The notes below the pieces were generated by a model. The model was given only the letters and a program-made list of their open reading frames with translations. It did no database searches and had not been told where the DNA came from. DNA of 64,000 nucleotides from Sphingosinicella sp. BN140058. Lineage in GTDB: Bacteria > Pseudomonadota > Alphaproteobacteria > Sphingomonadales > Sphingomonadaceae. A program made the position numbers and the translations under genes. Of the stretch, positions 40,346 to 48,206 are shown in pieces; positions within the stretch are counted from its first letter, which is position 1, and each line of letters begins with the position of its first letter. Where the stretch lies: NCBI RefSeq assembly GCF_004135585.1, contig NZ_CP035501.1, positions 124,001 to 188,000 of the forward strand, written 5' to 3'.

Positions 40346-42712
40346 TCACGGACTACCACGTCCGGCAAGCATGCTACGGACATCATTGAGAAGATTCCGG
40401 TACTTCCTCAGATTGTAGCTTTCCCGGCTACGAAGGACCGCAGCCTGCTGCACCATTTCCTCAAGCCGCTCGCCAGCATGAACAAGCCATTGATAGGATT
40501 GACGATCCTCAATCACCTTAGCAAACTGTATAGCCTGATCGCTGTACCTCAATAGGTGATACGATCTTCGTTTATCTTTTTCGATACACGTCTGAAGGAC
40601 TTCCATACTCTCTCGAATGCCGTCGAGCGCCGTCCCATCGTCGGGATCACGCTTCACCACGTCTATGTTCGCTTCAAAAAGTATCCTGGCGTGGGTGTTG
40701 CGAATCGAGTACACGCGGCCCCTCGTCTTTGACATCGCAGTATCGATCCAAGAGAATGCATCGGTAAAGCTTTTCATTTTAGACAGATAAATCGCACCAT
40801 GTTGGTAGTCGTATGCGTTGTCAGTCGACTTAACCAAGCGCTCATAAAATTTCAAACCATCGCCAACTCGCGGATAGGCACGCCGGGCGAAGTCATTATC
40901 ATATGCGTAGCGCCTAAAGGTCGGATAGTCCACGATGACTCGTGGCGGGACCGCCGCATGAAACCGCTCATAGACCCTGGCGAACGCTCGCCCGGGGCAC
41001 TCCTTGAGAGCAATCCTTGCCAAAGCACCAGATCGCACCGAGAAGTAGTCCTGATGAGGGTCGTCAACGAGGTCAACTTCAGCAAGGAAGCTTCCTATCC
41101 GCTCGGTTATCTCATAAACATCTCCGTAAACCTTTTTTGCGTTGTCAATGAACATGTAGATCATATCAAATGAAACAATGCTACGACATCTTGCCACGTA
41201 GCATGCCATGATATAGACGGAGAAAGCCTCAGGGTCCCTCGATTCAAACTCAGCAAGCTTCGCCCGAAATCTAGTTGTAAGCCCCTCATCAAAGACGTGA
41301 CGACGAAAAGACTCGAACAAGCCTATCTCGCCTGCATCCGCTTCAACCTCCGAGACATCATCGACATGCCATCTCCTAACCTCAGCCGGAATCGAATCAA
41401 TGATGCTCTGCAGATCCTGAGCCGCGATTTCTGAACTCGATATGACGTCGATCTTCCCTGCCATTAGCCTTAAAGACACAGAGTCGAAGTACAGGCTGTC
41501 TTCCGCACAAACTATCTGAGCATTTATCTCTTCCACTAGCCTTTCTACAGACTCACGTGAGTCTAGAAGGTTATCCACAAACACAAGCACTCTGTCACCA
41601 ACTGGAGCATGTTCAGATATAATCTGGTTTGCCGTCGGCTCAGTAAGTCTGTCAAAGTATAGCACTGTTCTGTCACTAGCCAGCTCTGCTGCTACCTGTT
41701 TTAATATAGTCGTCTTCCCAGAAAGGGGTAGCCCAACGACAGCCACATGACGACCTGAGAAAATTGAATTCTTCACAGCAGAATTCGTGCGTCGATGAAC
41801 GACTTGGCTGGAAAAGGCATCTGACCACTCCGGCTCAGCCCCGAGAAAAAAGTTCCTTATAGGACGTTGAGCCACTTGCGCGACCAGAGGAACCTCACCC
41901 GTGAAATGCACCGCACGCCCGCCCGAAATTGCGACGCGCGATATATCCTGACCTCCGATGAAATCGAGGAACTGCTCAATTTCGCCAAAAAAGACATGAA
42001 AACCTAAGCTTGCGTACAAAGCCGATGTTGCCTCGTCTTCGCGCCTGAGCAAGATCCACCTATTAACCTGAGCACGGCCGGAGGAGCCGTGCAACGCTTG
42101 AAGCACACCCGCATCTCGCATGCCATACCCGAGGAAAACGGTCGGCCTTGCCTGAAGCTCCCGCTGGAAGACGTACCAAGTCTCACGATCTGACGCAAAA
42201 GCAGACGACATCTGGCCGCCGGTAAAAAGGAAGTCTGAGTCTTCATGTTTTATGCTGCCGTGCAACGGTATATACTGCACCACCGAAGCTGGTTTACGCG
42301 GGGCTCCATACAGGTATACATCGTGCAAAACTCGCGACTCCAAATTACCGCGGCCGTCAAATATGTAGAACGGCAGATCGTCTATGTTTGTGGTGTACAA
42401 GTACTCGACGTTTAGCCTACGCAATGAATCATACTTCGTGTCGTACTCGGACACGGTATAAGTCTTTACAAGAAAGTCCCGAAGAGCGTCTCGCCTATCG
42501 GCCAATAGTATGGCATATAGACTTGGCAGATCAAGAGCAGAATATGTATCTAATTTGAATTCAGCAATCAGCTTCCCTTTTAGACTGTCCCCAACTGGCA
42601 ATGTGTCCCCTTGGCTATTCTTGGCTAACGTGGAGAATCCCGCCCCCAGGAAGAGGTTAATCCCCTTACGAACATCAGCATTAAATAATCCCGCTTCAGG
42701 TATTTTAATCAT
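40346..42712 (-). CDS. SIR2-like domain / P-loop NTPase protein, putative antiphage defence (Avs5-like)
   Basis: 788 residues from the ATG at 42712, which has GGAGGGG upstream. Residues ~15-250 are a SIR2-like NADase domain: INLFLGAGFSTLA (NAD loop), YLYTTNIDDL, IPLHGSIK (catalytic His) and TVFLGYGMRDAGVL. Next a P-loop NTPase: Walker A VVGLPLSGKTTILKQ at ~326-340, Walker B RVLVFVDNLLD. The C-terminal ~300 residues are helical, TPR-like (AIYLSKMKSFTDAFSWIDTA). SIR2 plus STAND-type NTPase plus helical sensor is the Avs5 arrangement, in which phage binding triggers NAD+ depletion and cell death. Codon use and base composition are AT-richer than all neighbours, consistent with transfer. No partner gene is adjacent. 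Defence role is inferred from domain order. Confidence 0.8.
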   Translation of the reverse strand: MIKIPEAGLFNADVRKGINLFLGAGFSTLAKNSQGDTLPVGDSLKGKLIAEFKLDTYSALDLPSLYAILLADRRDALRDFLVKTYTVSEYDTKYDSLRRLNVEYLYTTNIDDLPFYIFDGRGNLESRVLHDVYLYGAPRKPASVVQYIPLHGSIKHEDSDFLFTGGQMSSAFASDRETWYVFQRELQARPTVFLGYGMRDAGVLQALHGSSGRAQVNRWILLRREDEATSALYASLGFHVFFGEIEQFLDFIGGQDISRVAISGGRAVHFTGEVPLVAQVAQRPIRNFFLGAEPEWSDAFSSQVVHRRTNSAVKNSIFSGRHVAVVGLPLSGKTTILKQVAAELASDRTVLYFDRLTEPTANQIISEHAPVGDRVLVFVDNLLDSRESVERLVEEINAQIVCAEDSLYFDSVSLRLMAGKIDVISSSEIAAQDLQSIIDSIPAEVRRWHVDDVSEVEADAGEIGLFESFRRHVFDEGLTTRFRAKLAEFESRDPEAFSVYIMACYVARCRSIVSFDMIYMFIDNAKKVYGDVYEITERIGSFLAEVDLVDDPHQDYFSVRSGALARIALKECPGRAFARVYERFHAAVPPRVIVDYPTFRRYAYDNDFARRAYPRVGDGLKFYERLVKSTDNAYDYQHGAIYLSKMKSFTDAFSWIDTAMSKTRGRVYSIRNTHARILFEANIDVVKRDPDDGTALDGIRESMEVLQTCIEKDKRRSYHLLRYSDQAIQFAKVIEDRQSYQWLVHAGERLEEMVQQAAVLRSRESYNLRKYRNLLNDVRSMLAGRGSP

Positions 42713-42865
42713 ACCACCCCTCCAGACAGTCAGCCCCGAGCTTAACCTTGCTCTCCTGCGTTTTGCAAGCAAGCAAAAAAGTCGCAACGGGTCACCTTAG
42801 TGGCGGCATTTCAGCGTCACCACCCATTGCCGCGAAGCGCCCGATGAGCCAGAAGGCAATGAATT

Positions 42866-42890
42866 ACGGTGCCACTCCACTAATTAGACG
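42866..42890. repeat. Probable IS21-type terminal relic, left copy
   Basis: ACGGTGCCACTCCACTAATT matches the motif GTGCCACTCCACTAAT at 50163. Repeated TGCCACT units at element ends are typical of IS21-family termini. No transposase gene is near. Assignment is tentative. Confidence 0.35.
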
Positions 42891-42937
42891 CCTTTCGCCG
42901 CCATCCCCCCCCTCCTATCGCTCGCCACCCTGAAGGA

Positions 42938-43004
42938 TCATTCCCCCGCCGCCGCTCGCTCCACTGCGGCGATGTCGATCCTCTTAACCGTGATCAATGC
43001 CTCT
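42938..43004 (-). pseudogene. 3' remnant of a VOC (PhnB-type) gene
   Basis: The last 22 codons of a frame read EALITVKRIDIAAVERAAAG followed by Glu and stop. This matches the C-terminus of the intact VOC gene at 44239 (EAMMMMKKIDIAALERAAAG). An in-frame stop lies directly upstream and no further homology is seen. It is the tail of a second copy, the rest having been deleted, 226 bases from the defence gene start. Confidence 0.6.
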
Positions 43005-43060
43005 CACTTCGATTGGCGCGAACGCCCGGAATCCCCGAGAAAGCGGTTACACCCCGTTCC

Positions 43061-43150
43061 GACGCGAAGGCGCGAAGATCGCGTAGGCTCCACGATCCAC
43101 GCCAGCGGCTATCCTCTTCGCGCCATCGCGTCCTTCGCGCCTTAGCGTCC
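43061..43150. repeat. GCGAAGGCGCGAAG / CTTCGCGCC inverted repeat
   Basis: GACGCGAAGGCGCGAAGATCGCG is mirrored about 50 bases later by CTTCGCGCCATCGCGTCCTTCGCGCC. Such CTTCGCG-rich repeats are common between sphingomonad genes as I recall. The gap 42713-43294 holds no other supported feature beyond the two relics listed. Confidence 0.45.
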
Positions 43151-43294
43151 AATCTGCTGCCAACCTGCCGCTCGCCGACGATGGCGAGAGTGTTGAAAAT
43201 CCCGTTGGCACTCCATGAGCAGCTGTTCGCCGCCAAAGCCTGCGCCGCGCCCCATGGGCAAAGGATCATTCGCCACCGTGGCCGCCGATCCCTG

Positions 43295-43603
43295 TTACGG
43301 TTTCGGTTCCTCCCACCGCGCACAGATCTCGCTCGTATCCGGGCCGGCATCTCGAGGCATGCGCGTCCCGGTGCAGCGCCGCAGTCGGCCGAACATATCG
43401 ATCGCCAAGGCACGAAATGCGGTGGCGGCCCGTTCGTAATCGGGGGCGGCTGTCGCAAATTCCTGGCTGTAGGCGGCGTTTCGCGCCTTCGAGAAACAAT
43501 GCGGATCTCCTGCCGACGCGCCGCTCGCCGCCGCGGGCGAGGAGGTTGCAAGGCCCAGTGCCAGTCCATCGAGACGAGCGATTATCATTGCGCGGCAGCG
43601 CAT
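43295..43603 (-). CDS. Hypothetical exported protein
   Basis: 102 residues from the ATG at 43603, or 97 from 43588. MIIARLDGLALGLATSSPAAASGASA reads as a weak signal peptide. The mature part has three Cys (PHCFSKARNAAYSQEF, RRCTGTRM, EICARWEEP) and a helix APDYERAATAFRALAIDMFG. No family is recognised. It overlaps only noise frames and has an ordinary composition. It is followed upstream by another exported-protein gene on the same strand, 40 bases away, so the two could be co-transcribed. Confidence 0.5.
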   Translation of the reverse strand: MRCRAMIIARLDGLALGLATSSPAAASGASAGDPHCFSKARNAAYSQEFATAAPDYERAATAFRALAIDMFGRLRRCTGTRMPRDAGPDTSEICARWEEPKP

Positions 43604-43643
43604 CTCCGGCGTGAATCAACTCTGCTGGAGCAGCATTCAGCGG

Positions 43644-44105
43644 CTATTCCGATCGTCGCGGCTGATACACGTTCGCGCCTCGGAGGCGATGATAGCTCCA
43701 GGTCTTTTCGATAAACACCTGCCCCTTGGGGCGCCGTCCCACGCGCCACGTGAATGTTCCCGACACGTCCATATGGAAGGACTCGGAGTGAGAGTCGTAC
43801 AGACTGAAAATCTCTCGGTCGAAACGCGCCGTTTCTGGATCTTTCGGCCCGCGCGCATCCGTCGTCACCCAGTCCAGATCGGCCACTTCTCTCGGACAGC
43901 TCGGATCGATGAGCGAGCTATGTTCCAGCATGTCGGTCGAGTAGACTGCCGAAACGCGCACGCGGCGCCCATCCATCGCGGGACCCGCTCGCACCAACGC
44001 ACAGAGCGACGTTTCCAAGTCACGCGGAACTTCCATCGGACTGGCGCAGGCTGCGGCGGCAAGCGCCGGCAACAGGGTTGCTTTCAATTGACTGCCTCCA
44101 CGCAT
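43644..44105 (-). CDS. Hypothetical lipoprotein
   Basis: 153 residues from the ATG at 44105; the frame is open to 44138 but without a better start. MRGGSQLKATLLPALAAAAC is a lipoprotein signal with lipobox AAAC. The mature part is about 130 residues with VRVSAVYSTDMLEHSSLIDP, REVADLDWVTTDARGPKDPE and a strand-rich end FHMDVSGTFTWRVGRRP followed by KGQVFIEKTWSYHRL. Two further Cys (SLCALV, PSCPRE) may pair. No family recognised. Confidence 0.6.
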   Translation of the reverse strand: MRGGSQLKATLLPALAAAACASPMEVPRDLETSLCALVRAGPAMDGRRVRVSAVYSTDMLEHSSLIDPSCPREVADLDWVTTDARGPKDPETARFDREIFSLYDSHSESFHMDVSGTFTWRVGRRPKGQVFIEKTWSYHRLRGANVYQPRRSE

Positions 44106-44238
44106 ACGCCAACGCGGCGAGCACGTTCCTCTTAACAATGTTCCGCTAGCGGTGGGCGACAGTTCCGATCCTGGCCAATTTGCATCGGCGCTCTTGTTGT
44201 TGAGCCCTCCTCCCGCGCCCCGAGCGGGAGGATTGTAA

Positions 44239-44718
44239 TCAATCCCCCGCCGCCGCCCGCTCCAGCGCCGCGATGTCGATCTTCTTCATCATCATCATCG
44301 CCTCGAAGATGCGCCGGGCACGCTCCGGCTCGCCGTTCATCGCCTCGGCGAGCAGGCGGGGGGTGATCTGCCAGGAGACGCCCCAGTGGTCCTTGCACCA
44401 GCCGCACATGCTCTCCTTGCCGCCATTGCCGACGATCGCATCCCAGTAGCGGTCGGTCTCCGCCTGGTCCTCGGTGATCACCTGGAAGGAAAAGGCTTCG
44501 CTCTGCTGGAAGTGCGGTCCGCCGTTGAGGCCGAGGCAGCGTATGCCGAGCACGGTGAAGTCGACGGTCAGCGGCTCGCCCGCCTTGGCCGACGGATTGT
44601 CGGCGGGCGAGAGATGGACCTTGCCGACCGACGAGTTGGGAAAGGTCTCGGCGTAGAAACGCGCCGCCTGCTCGGCATCCTTCTCGTACCACAGACAGAT
44701 CAGGGCTTCCGTCGTCAT
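44239..44718 (-). CDS. VOC family (PhnB-type) protein
   Basis: 159 residues. ALICLWYEKDAEQAARFYAE, LTVDFTVLGIRCLGLNGGPH, AFSFQVITEDQAETDRYWDA, CGWCKDHWGVSWQITPRLL and a C-terminal helix FEAMMMMKKIDIAALERA follow the PhnB/3-demethylubiquinone-type VOC pattern. Such proteins are often stress- or detoxification-linked, but the substrate is unknown. Its ATG overlaps the stop of the two-domain VOC gene (ATGA) with AGGAGG upstream, so it is translationally coupled and under the same HxlR control. Confidence 0.85.
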   Translation of the reverse strand: MTTEALICLWYEKDAEQAARFYAETFPNSSVGKVHLSPADNPSAKAGEPLTVDFTVLGIRCLGLNGGPHFQQSEAFSFQVITEDQAETDRYWDAIVGNGGKESMCGWCKDHWGVSWQITPRLLAEAMNGEPERARRIFEAMMMMKKIDIAALERAAAGD

Positions 44719-45509
44719 TGCGATCCTCCTTTGGGCCCGACGAAGCCGAGCGCGGCGCCGCCCGGATCGTCCACGTTGAGGGCGAACTCGCCGCCCGGAA
44801 TCTCCTGCAGATCGACGGTGATCCGGCCCCCGGTCTCGGCGGCGGCGGCGCGCGCCGCCTCGATGTCGGCGACGCCGAAGATCGGCAGCCAGTAAGATGG
44901 GCCCTCCCGTACCGGATTGACCGCGCCGAGCGCGATGCCGTCATGCTCGACGAACTGATAGTCGCCCGCCTCGCCCATCGGCATGGCCATGCCCCGGGTC
45001 CAGCCGAGCAAGGCCTCGTAGAAGGCAAGCGCGCCGGCGGCGTCGGTGGTGTTGAGCTCGTTCCAGCGGCAATGGCCCGCCTTCACCGGATCGAACGCGT
45101 CGCTCTTCGCGTCCGGCTGCCCGGGCGGCGGCGTCGGCGCCATCAGGTAGAAAGGCGCGCCCTGCGGGTCGCCCAGCATCGCCATCCGGCCGACCCCCTC
45201 CAGGCTGACGGGCGGCATCTGCACGCTGCCGCCCAGCCGCTCGACCTCGGCCGCCGCCGCGTCGACATCCTCGACATCGAAATAGGGGATCCAGCGCGTC
45301 CGCGCGCCGCAGGCCTGCATCTCCGCCGACAGGGTCAGCACCCCGCCCGCGGAACTGCCGTCGGCCCGGGCGATCTGGCCATAATGCACGCCGTTCGGCA
45401 TTGCCTCGCCCTGCGGCGGCACCGTCCAGCCGAGCGTTGCGCGGTAGAAGCCGGCCACGGCGGCCGGATCGGAGGTCATCAGTTCGTACCAGATCGGCAT
45501 GCCTGCCAT
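44715..45509 (-). CDS. Two-domain VOC family protein
   Basis: 264 residues from the ATG at 45509, placed 6 bases after GGAGG; a GTG two codons upstream is too close to that site. Two VOC modules: residues 1-120 (IWYELMTSDPAAVAGFYRAT, GWTVPPQGEAMPNGVHYG, WIPYFDVEDVDAAAAEVERL) and ~140-260 (CRWNELNTTDAAGALAFYEA, YWLPIFGVADIEAARAAAAE, GGEFALNVDDPGGAALGFVG). Fused VOC pairs of this kind are often annotated as glyoxalase-like or hydroxylase-accessory; no substrate can be assigned. Divergent from the HxlR regulator. Confidence 0.87.
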   Translation of the reverse strand: MAGMPIWYELMTSDPAAVAGFYRATLGWTVPPQGEAMPNGVHYGQIARADGSSAGGVLTLSAEMQACGARTRWIPYFDVEDVDAAAAEVERLGGSVQMPPVSLEGVGRMAMLGDPQGAPFYLMAPTPPPGQPDAKSDAFDPVKAGHCRWNELNTTDAAGALAFYEALLGWTRGMAMPMGEAGDYQFVEHDGIALGAVNPVREGPSYWLPIFGVADIEAARAAAAETGGRITVDLQEIPGGEFALNVDDPGGAALGFVGPKGGSQ

Positions 45510-45590
45510 CGTCACCCTCCGTTTCGAGCAAAGGTTTGAGCCGCAACCCCGCAGGCGGCGCGACTCGGTGCTTGTGACTCGTGACGCAAG

Positions 45591-45605
45591 TGCTTACATA
45601 AAGCA
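45591..45605. promoter_or_regulatory. Inverted repeat, HxlR operator candidate
   Basis: TGCTT-ACATA-AAGCA is a perfect 5+5+5 inverted repeat in the intergenic region between the divergent VOC and HxlR genes, 30 bases before the HxlR start codon. Position and symmetry suggest autoregulation. Confidence 0.45.
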
Positions 45606-45634
45606 ACAGCGAAGTTACTAAAGGAAACGACTCG

Positions 45635-46375
45635 GTGGACGAACCCGCCAGGATCGAGAAGGACCAGATCGAGCAAGCCGGGACCAGCGAGACCGGGATC
45701 GCGCCCGCCGGCATCGCGCACGGCAAATGGTATGGCGATGCCTGCGGCACCGCCTTCGCGATGGAGCTGGTCGGCGAGCGCTGGTCGCTGCTGATCCTGC
45801 GCGAGCTGATGCTCGGCGGCCGGCGCTTCTCGGACCTGCGCGCCGCGCTGCCCGGCCTCTCCGCCAAGGTGCTGACCGAGCGTCTCGCGAGCCTCGAGGC
45901 GGTCGGCGCGCTGGGCCGCCGCAAGCTGCCGCCGCCGGCCGCCAGCCAGGTCTACGAGCTCACCGACTGGGGCTATGCGGCAGAGCCGGCGATCCAGGAG
46001 CTCGGCCGCTGGGCCGCGCGCTCGTCGGCGCACAATCCGCAGCTGCCGCTGTCCCCGGTCAGCTTCATGCTCAGCCTGCGCACGATGATCGATCCGGTCG
46101 CGGCGGCAGCGCTCGATGTCGACGCGGGCTTCACCCTCGCCGGCGAGAGCTTCCTCGCCGCGCTGAAGAACGGCGCCATGCCGGTCCGCCGCACCGATCG
46201 GCCGGAGGGCGACGTCCGCTTCGAGGCCGACGTTGCCTTGCCGCTGCTGCGCCTGTTCTACGGCAAGCAGCCGCTCGCCGAAGCCGAACGCGCCGGCGGC
46301 GTCCGCATCCACGGCGACCGCGCCCTCGCCGAACGTTTCATCGCCCTGTTCGCGCTGCCGCCGAAGCTCGCCTGA
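45635..46375 (+). CDS. HxlR family transcriptional regulator with C-terminal extension
   Basis: 246 residues from a GTG with AAAGGAAA upstream. The HxlR winged helix spans ~35-125: YGDACGTAFAMELVGERWSL, LLILRELMLGGRRFSDLRAA, LPGLSAKVLTERLASLEAVG, YELTDWGYAAEPAIQELGRW. The extra C-terminal ~110 residues (FMLSLRTMIDPVAAAALDVD onward) resemble the SCP2/ligand-binding tail of long HxlR proteins. It likely represses the divergent VOC pair; an inverted repeat lies between them. Confidence 0.88.
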   Translation: MDEPARIEKDQIEQAGTSETGIAPAGIAHGKWYGDACGTAFAMELVGERWSLLILRELMLGGRRFSDLRAALPGLSAKVLTERLASLEAVGALGRRKLPPPAASQVYELTDWGYAAEPAIQELGRWAARSSAHNPQLPLSPVSFMLSLRTMIDPVAAAALDVDAGFTLAGESFLAALKNGAMPVRRTDRPEGDVRFEADVALPLLRLFYGKQPLAEAERAGGVRIHGDRALAERFIALFALPPKLA

Positions 46376-46685
46376 ACCGGCGCAGCCTGGCCGAACCGAG
46401 GCCCGGAATACCTTCTTCTCTCGCCTGCGGGTTCTTGCGGGGACCGGCAGCCGGAACGCTTCCGCTCGACCCTCCGCCGAGGGGCTCAGAGGGGGGTCGC
46501 GAGGCGTTGCAGGTCCTGCTCCCGGAACCGCACGGCGCGAGACCTGCGGATCTCGGGGGGTGCGATTGCATTCCGGATGGTACCTGCTTGCGTCCTGGTC
46601 CGGCCCCCTCTAGCCCCCGCCCCGCCGGATATCGCCAAGCAGAGCCTTTGCGAGCGCTCCGGCCGAGCGAGGGGGTATTGCAGAG
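46376..46685. repeat. Decayed GC-rich repeat region
   Basis: No gene is supported. CTCCGCCGAGGGGCTCAGAG followed by GGGGTCGCGAGGCG, and later GGCCCCCTCTAGCCCCCGCC, look like the arms of a degraded class A element; they flank about 100 bases of unclear sequence. Confidence 0.3.
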
Positions 46686-47210
46686 ATGATCATCGGCTTC
46701 GTCGCCGGCACCGCGCTGGCGCTGCAGGCGCAGCCGCTGCCGAACATCGTCATCGCGCCGGAGCTTCAAGCGACCGATTGCGGAAACCCCGAGGCGCGCA
46801 CACAGCTGCTCCAGCAGGGCGACGCAGCGCTCGCCGGTCTCGAGCCTTTGATGCAGGCAACGAACCAGATCGAGGCACGGATGGATGCGCGCGGCGCGCG
46901 GCTGATCGCGCTCGGCAAGTGGACCGACGCCGATCGCAAGCGCTTCGGCGAGCGACTGCTGTCCGATCCGGCCTTCGCCGCCCACGTCGCGAAGACGCAG
47001 CAATTCTCCACCTCGTTGATGGAGACGCTCGAGGCCGGCTTTGCGCCGCCGCAGGACGACGAGCGAAGTTGCCGGGCGATCCTGAACATGCTCGATCAGA
47101 TCAGCCGGAACTCCGCCGTCGTCAGCGAAGGCTGGCAGCTGATCGATCGCGCTTACAGCGAAGAAGAGCGCCGGCTCGACGTTGCGCCGGCCGCGCAGCC
47201 GATCCCCTGA
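46686..47210 (+). CDS. Hypothetical exported helical protein
   Basis: 174 residues. A short hydrophobic N-terminus IGFVAGTALALQAQ may act as a signal peptide. The rest is helical and charged: TQLLQQGDAALAGLEPLMQA, IEARMDARGARLIALGKWTD, RKRFGERLLSDPAFAAHVAK, SCRAILNMLDQISRNSAVVS. Two Cys (DCGNPEA, RSCRAI) could pair. No family is recognised. The ribosome site GAGGGGG lies 10 bases upstream. Confidence 0.6.
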   Translation: MIIGFVAGTALALQAQPLPNIVIAPELQATDCGNPEARTQLLQQGDAALAGLEPLMQATNQIEARMDARGARLIALGKWTDADRKRFGERLLSDPAFAAHVAKTQQFSTSLMETLEAGFAPPQDDERSCRAILNMLDQISRNSAVVSEGWQLIDRAYSEEERRLDVAPAAQPIP

Positions 47211-47304
47211 CTCGATGACTTTGCGCGGAGGCGCCTGATCGCACCCGCAACGGCTGCGGTGGGCGCGGCCCTTCCGCGCCGCACGCCGCCTCTCGGGCGC
47301 CTTC

Positions 47305-47817
47305 TCACAGGATCATGTCGTAGAGGCCGATCACCGGATGGTTGTCGAAGGCGATCGTCATGTCGGCTCTCGCGTCGCCGTTGAAGTCCATGGCGATGTA
47401 GCTATTGTCGCCACCTTGGTAGACGCGTGCTTCGCCGGCATGGCCGGTAAAGGCCTGGTAGCCGATCCAGTTGAACGCCTGGTTTCCGGCGCGATTGCTG
47501 TTGGCGTCGATGTCCGACAGATCGATCTTGTCGACGTCGTGCTGGAAGTCCTTGACCCAGTCCTGCGCCTTGGCACCCTGTTCGAAGATGAACCTGTCGT
47601 AGCCGTTGCCGCCGTACAGGATGTCGTTGCCGGTTCCGCCCTTCAGATAGTCGTTGCCGTTACCGCCGCGAAGCGTGTCGTCACCGGCACCGCCGACCAG
47701 CTGATCGTTGCCGCGGCCACCGAAGATCAGGTCATCGCCGCCATTTCCGGTGATGAGGTCGCTGGTGTCCGATCCCTCCAGACGATCGGCGCGCGCAGTT
47801 CCGACGATGATAGGCAA
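47305..47817 (-). CDS. Stand-alone RTX (haemolysin-type calcium-binding) protein
   Basis: 170 residues. Residues ~5-70 carry tandem GGxGxDxLxGG-type nonapeptides (LITGNGGDDLIFGGRGNDQL, VGGAGDDTLRGGNGNDYLKG) that form a calcium-stabilised beta roll. The rest (FIFEQGAKAQDWVKDFQHDV, DKIDLSDIDANSN, AFNWIGYQAFTG, YIAMDFNGDARADMTIAF) matches the serralysin C-terminal domain that carries the type I secretion signal. No protease domain precedes it. It is probably secreted by a type I system located elsewhere. It could be a carrier-like remnant of a serralysin or a true small secreted protein. Confidence 0.85.
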   Translation of the reverse strand: MPIIVGTARADRLEGSDTSDLITGNGGDDLIFGGRGNDQLVGGAGDDTLRGGNGNDYLKGGTGNDILYGGNGYDRFIFEQGAKAQDWVKDFQHDVDKIDLSDIDANSNRAGNQAFNWIGYQAFTGHAGEARVYQGGDNSYIAMDFNGDARADMTIAFDNHPVIGLYDMIL

Positions 47818-47869
47818 AGTCTCTCTCCTGTAGCCTCGACTGCGTCGCCAACGACCCGCGGCTGGAGGC

Positions 47870-47917
47870 GTTCCTGACCTGGATCAGGTTCAACTCAGCT
47901 TGTCGCCCCGCAGGAAC
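47870..47917 (-). other. Possible structured RNA in the RTX leader
   Basis: On the minus strand GTTCCTG (47917-47911) pairs with CAGGAAC (47876-47870), enclosing the hairpin ACCTG-ATC-CAGGT. It lies 53-100 bases before the RTX start codon. The match to any known riboswitch is poor. The remainder of 47918-48206 shows no gene and no recognised RNA. Confidence 0.3.
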
Positions 47918-48206
47918 ATGCGAGCCCGATCGGGCATCCACGTCTATCCCCCAAACGCCGGCCGGGCGGCGGCAGGCGGGTACGACCGTCGGTTGGTCGC
48001 TCTCTTCTTCGGCGGCAAGTCAGCCCTGTCTGGCGAGTGCTACAGCACAGCGCCTCACCTTCGGCTTGGCAGGGCGGTGGGCCTGCATCGGGACCGTGGC
48101 CGTCCCTGCCTCACCTCGAAGGGACCCACCCTAAGACTGGACGGATAGGTAGCGCCTCAGCATAAGCTGCGATGCACGCCGGGGGCGGCGTGTCGGGGAG
48201 AATGGA

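Noticed and set aside
47880..47940. TPP riboswitch in the RTX leader (minus strand CTGAG ... GAACCTGATC)
   Set aside because: GAACCTGATC matches a conserved piece, but the partner elements (GGGGTGC, CTGAGA, CCAGCG with AGGGA) are missing or wrong and the downstream gene has no link to thiamine.
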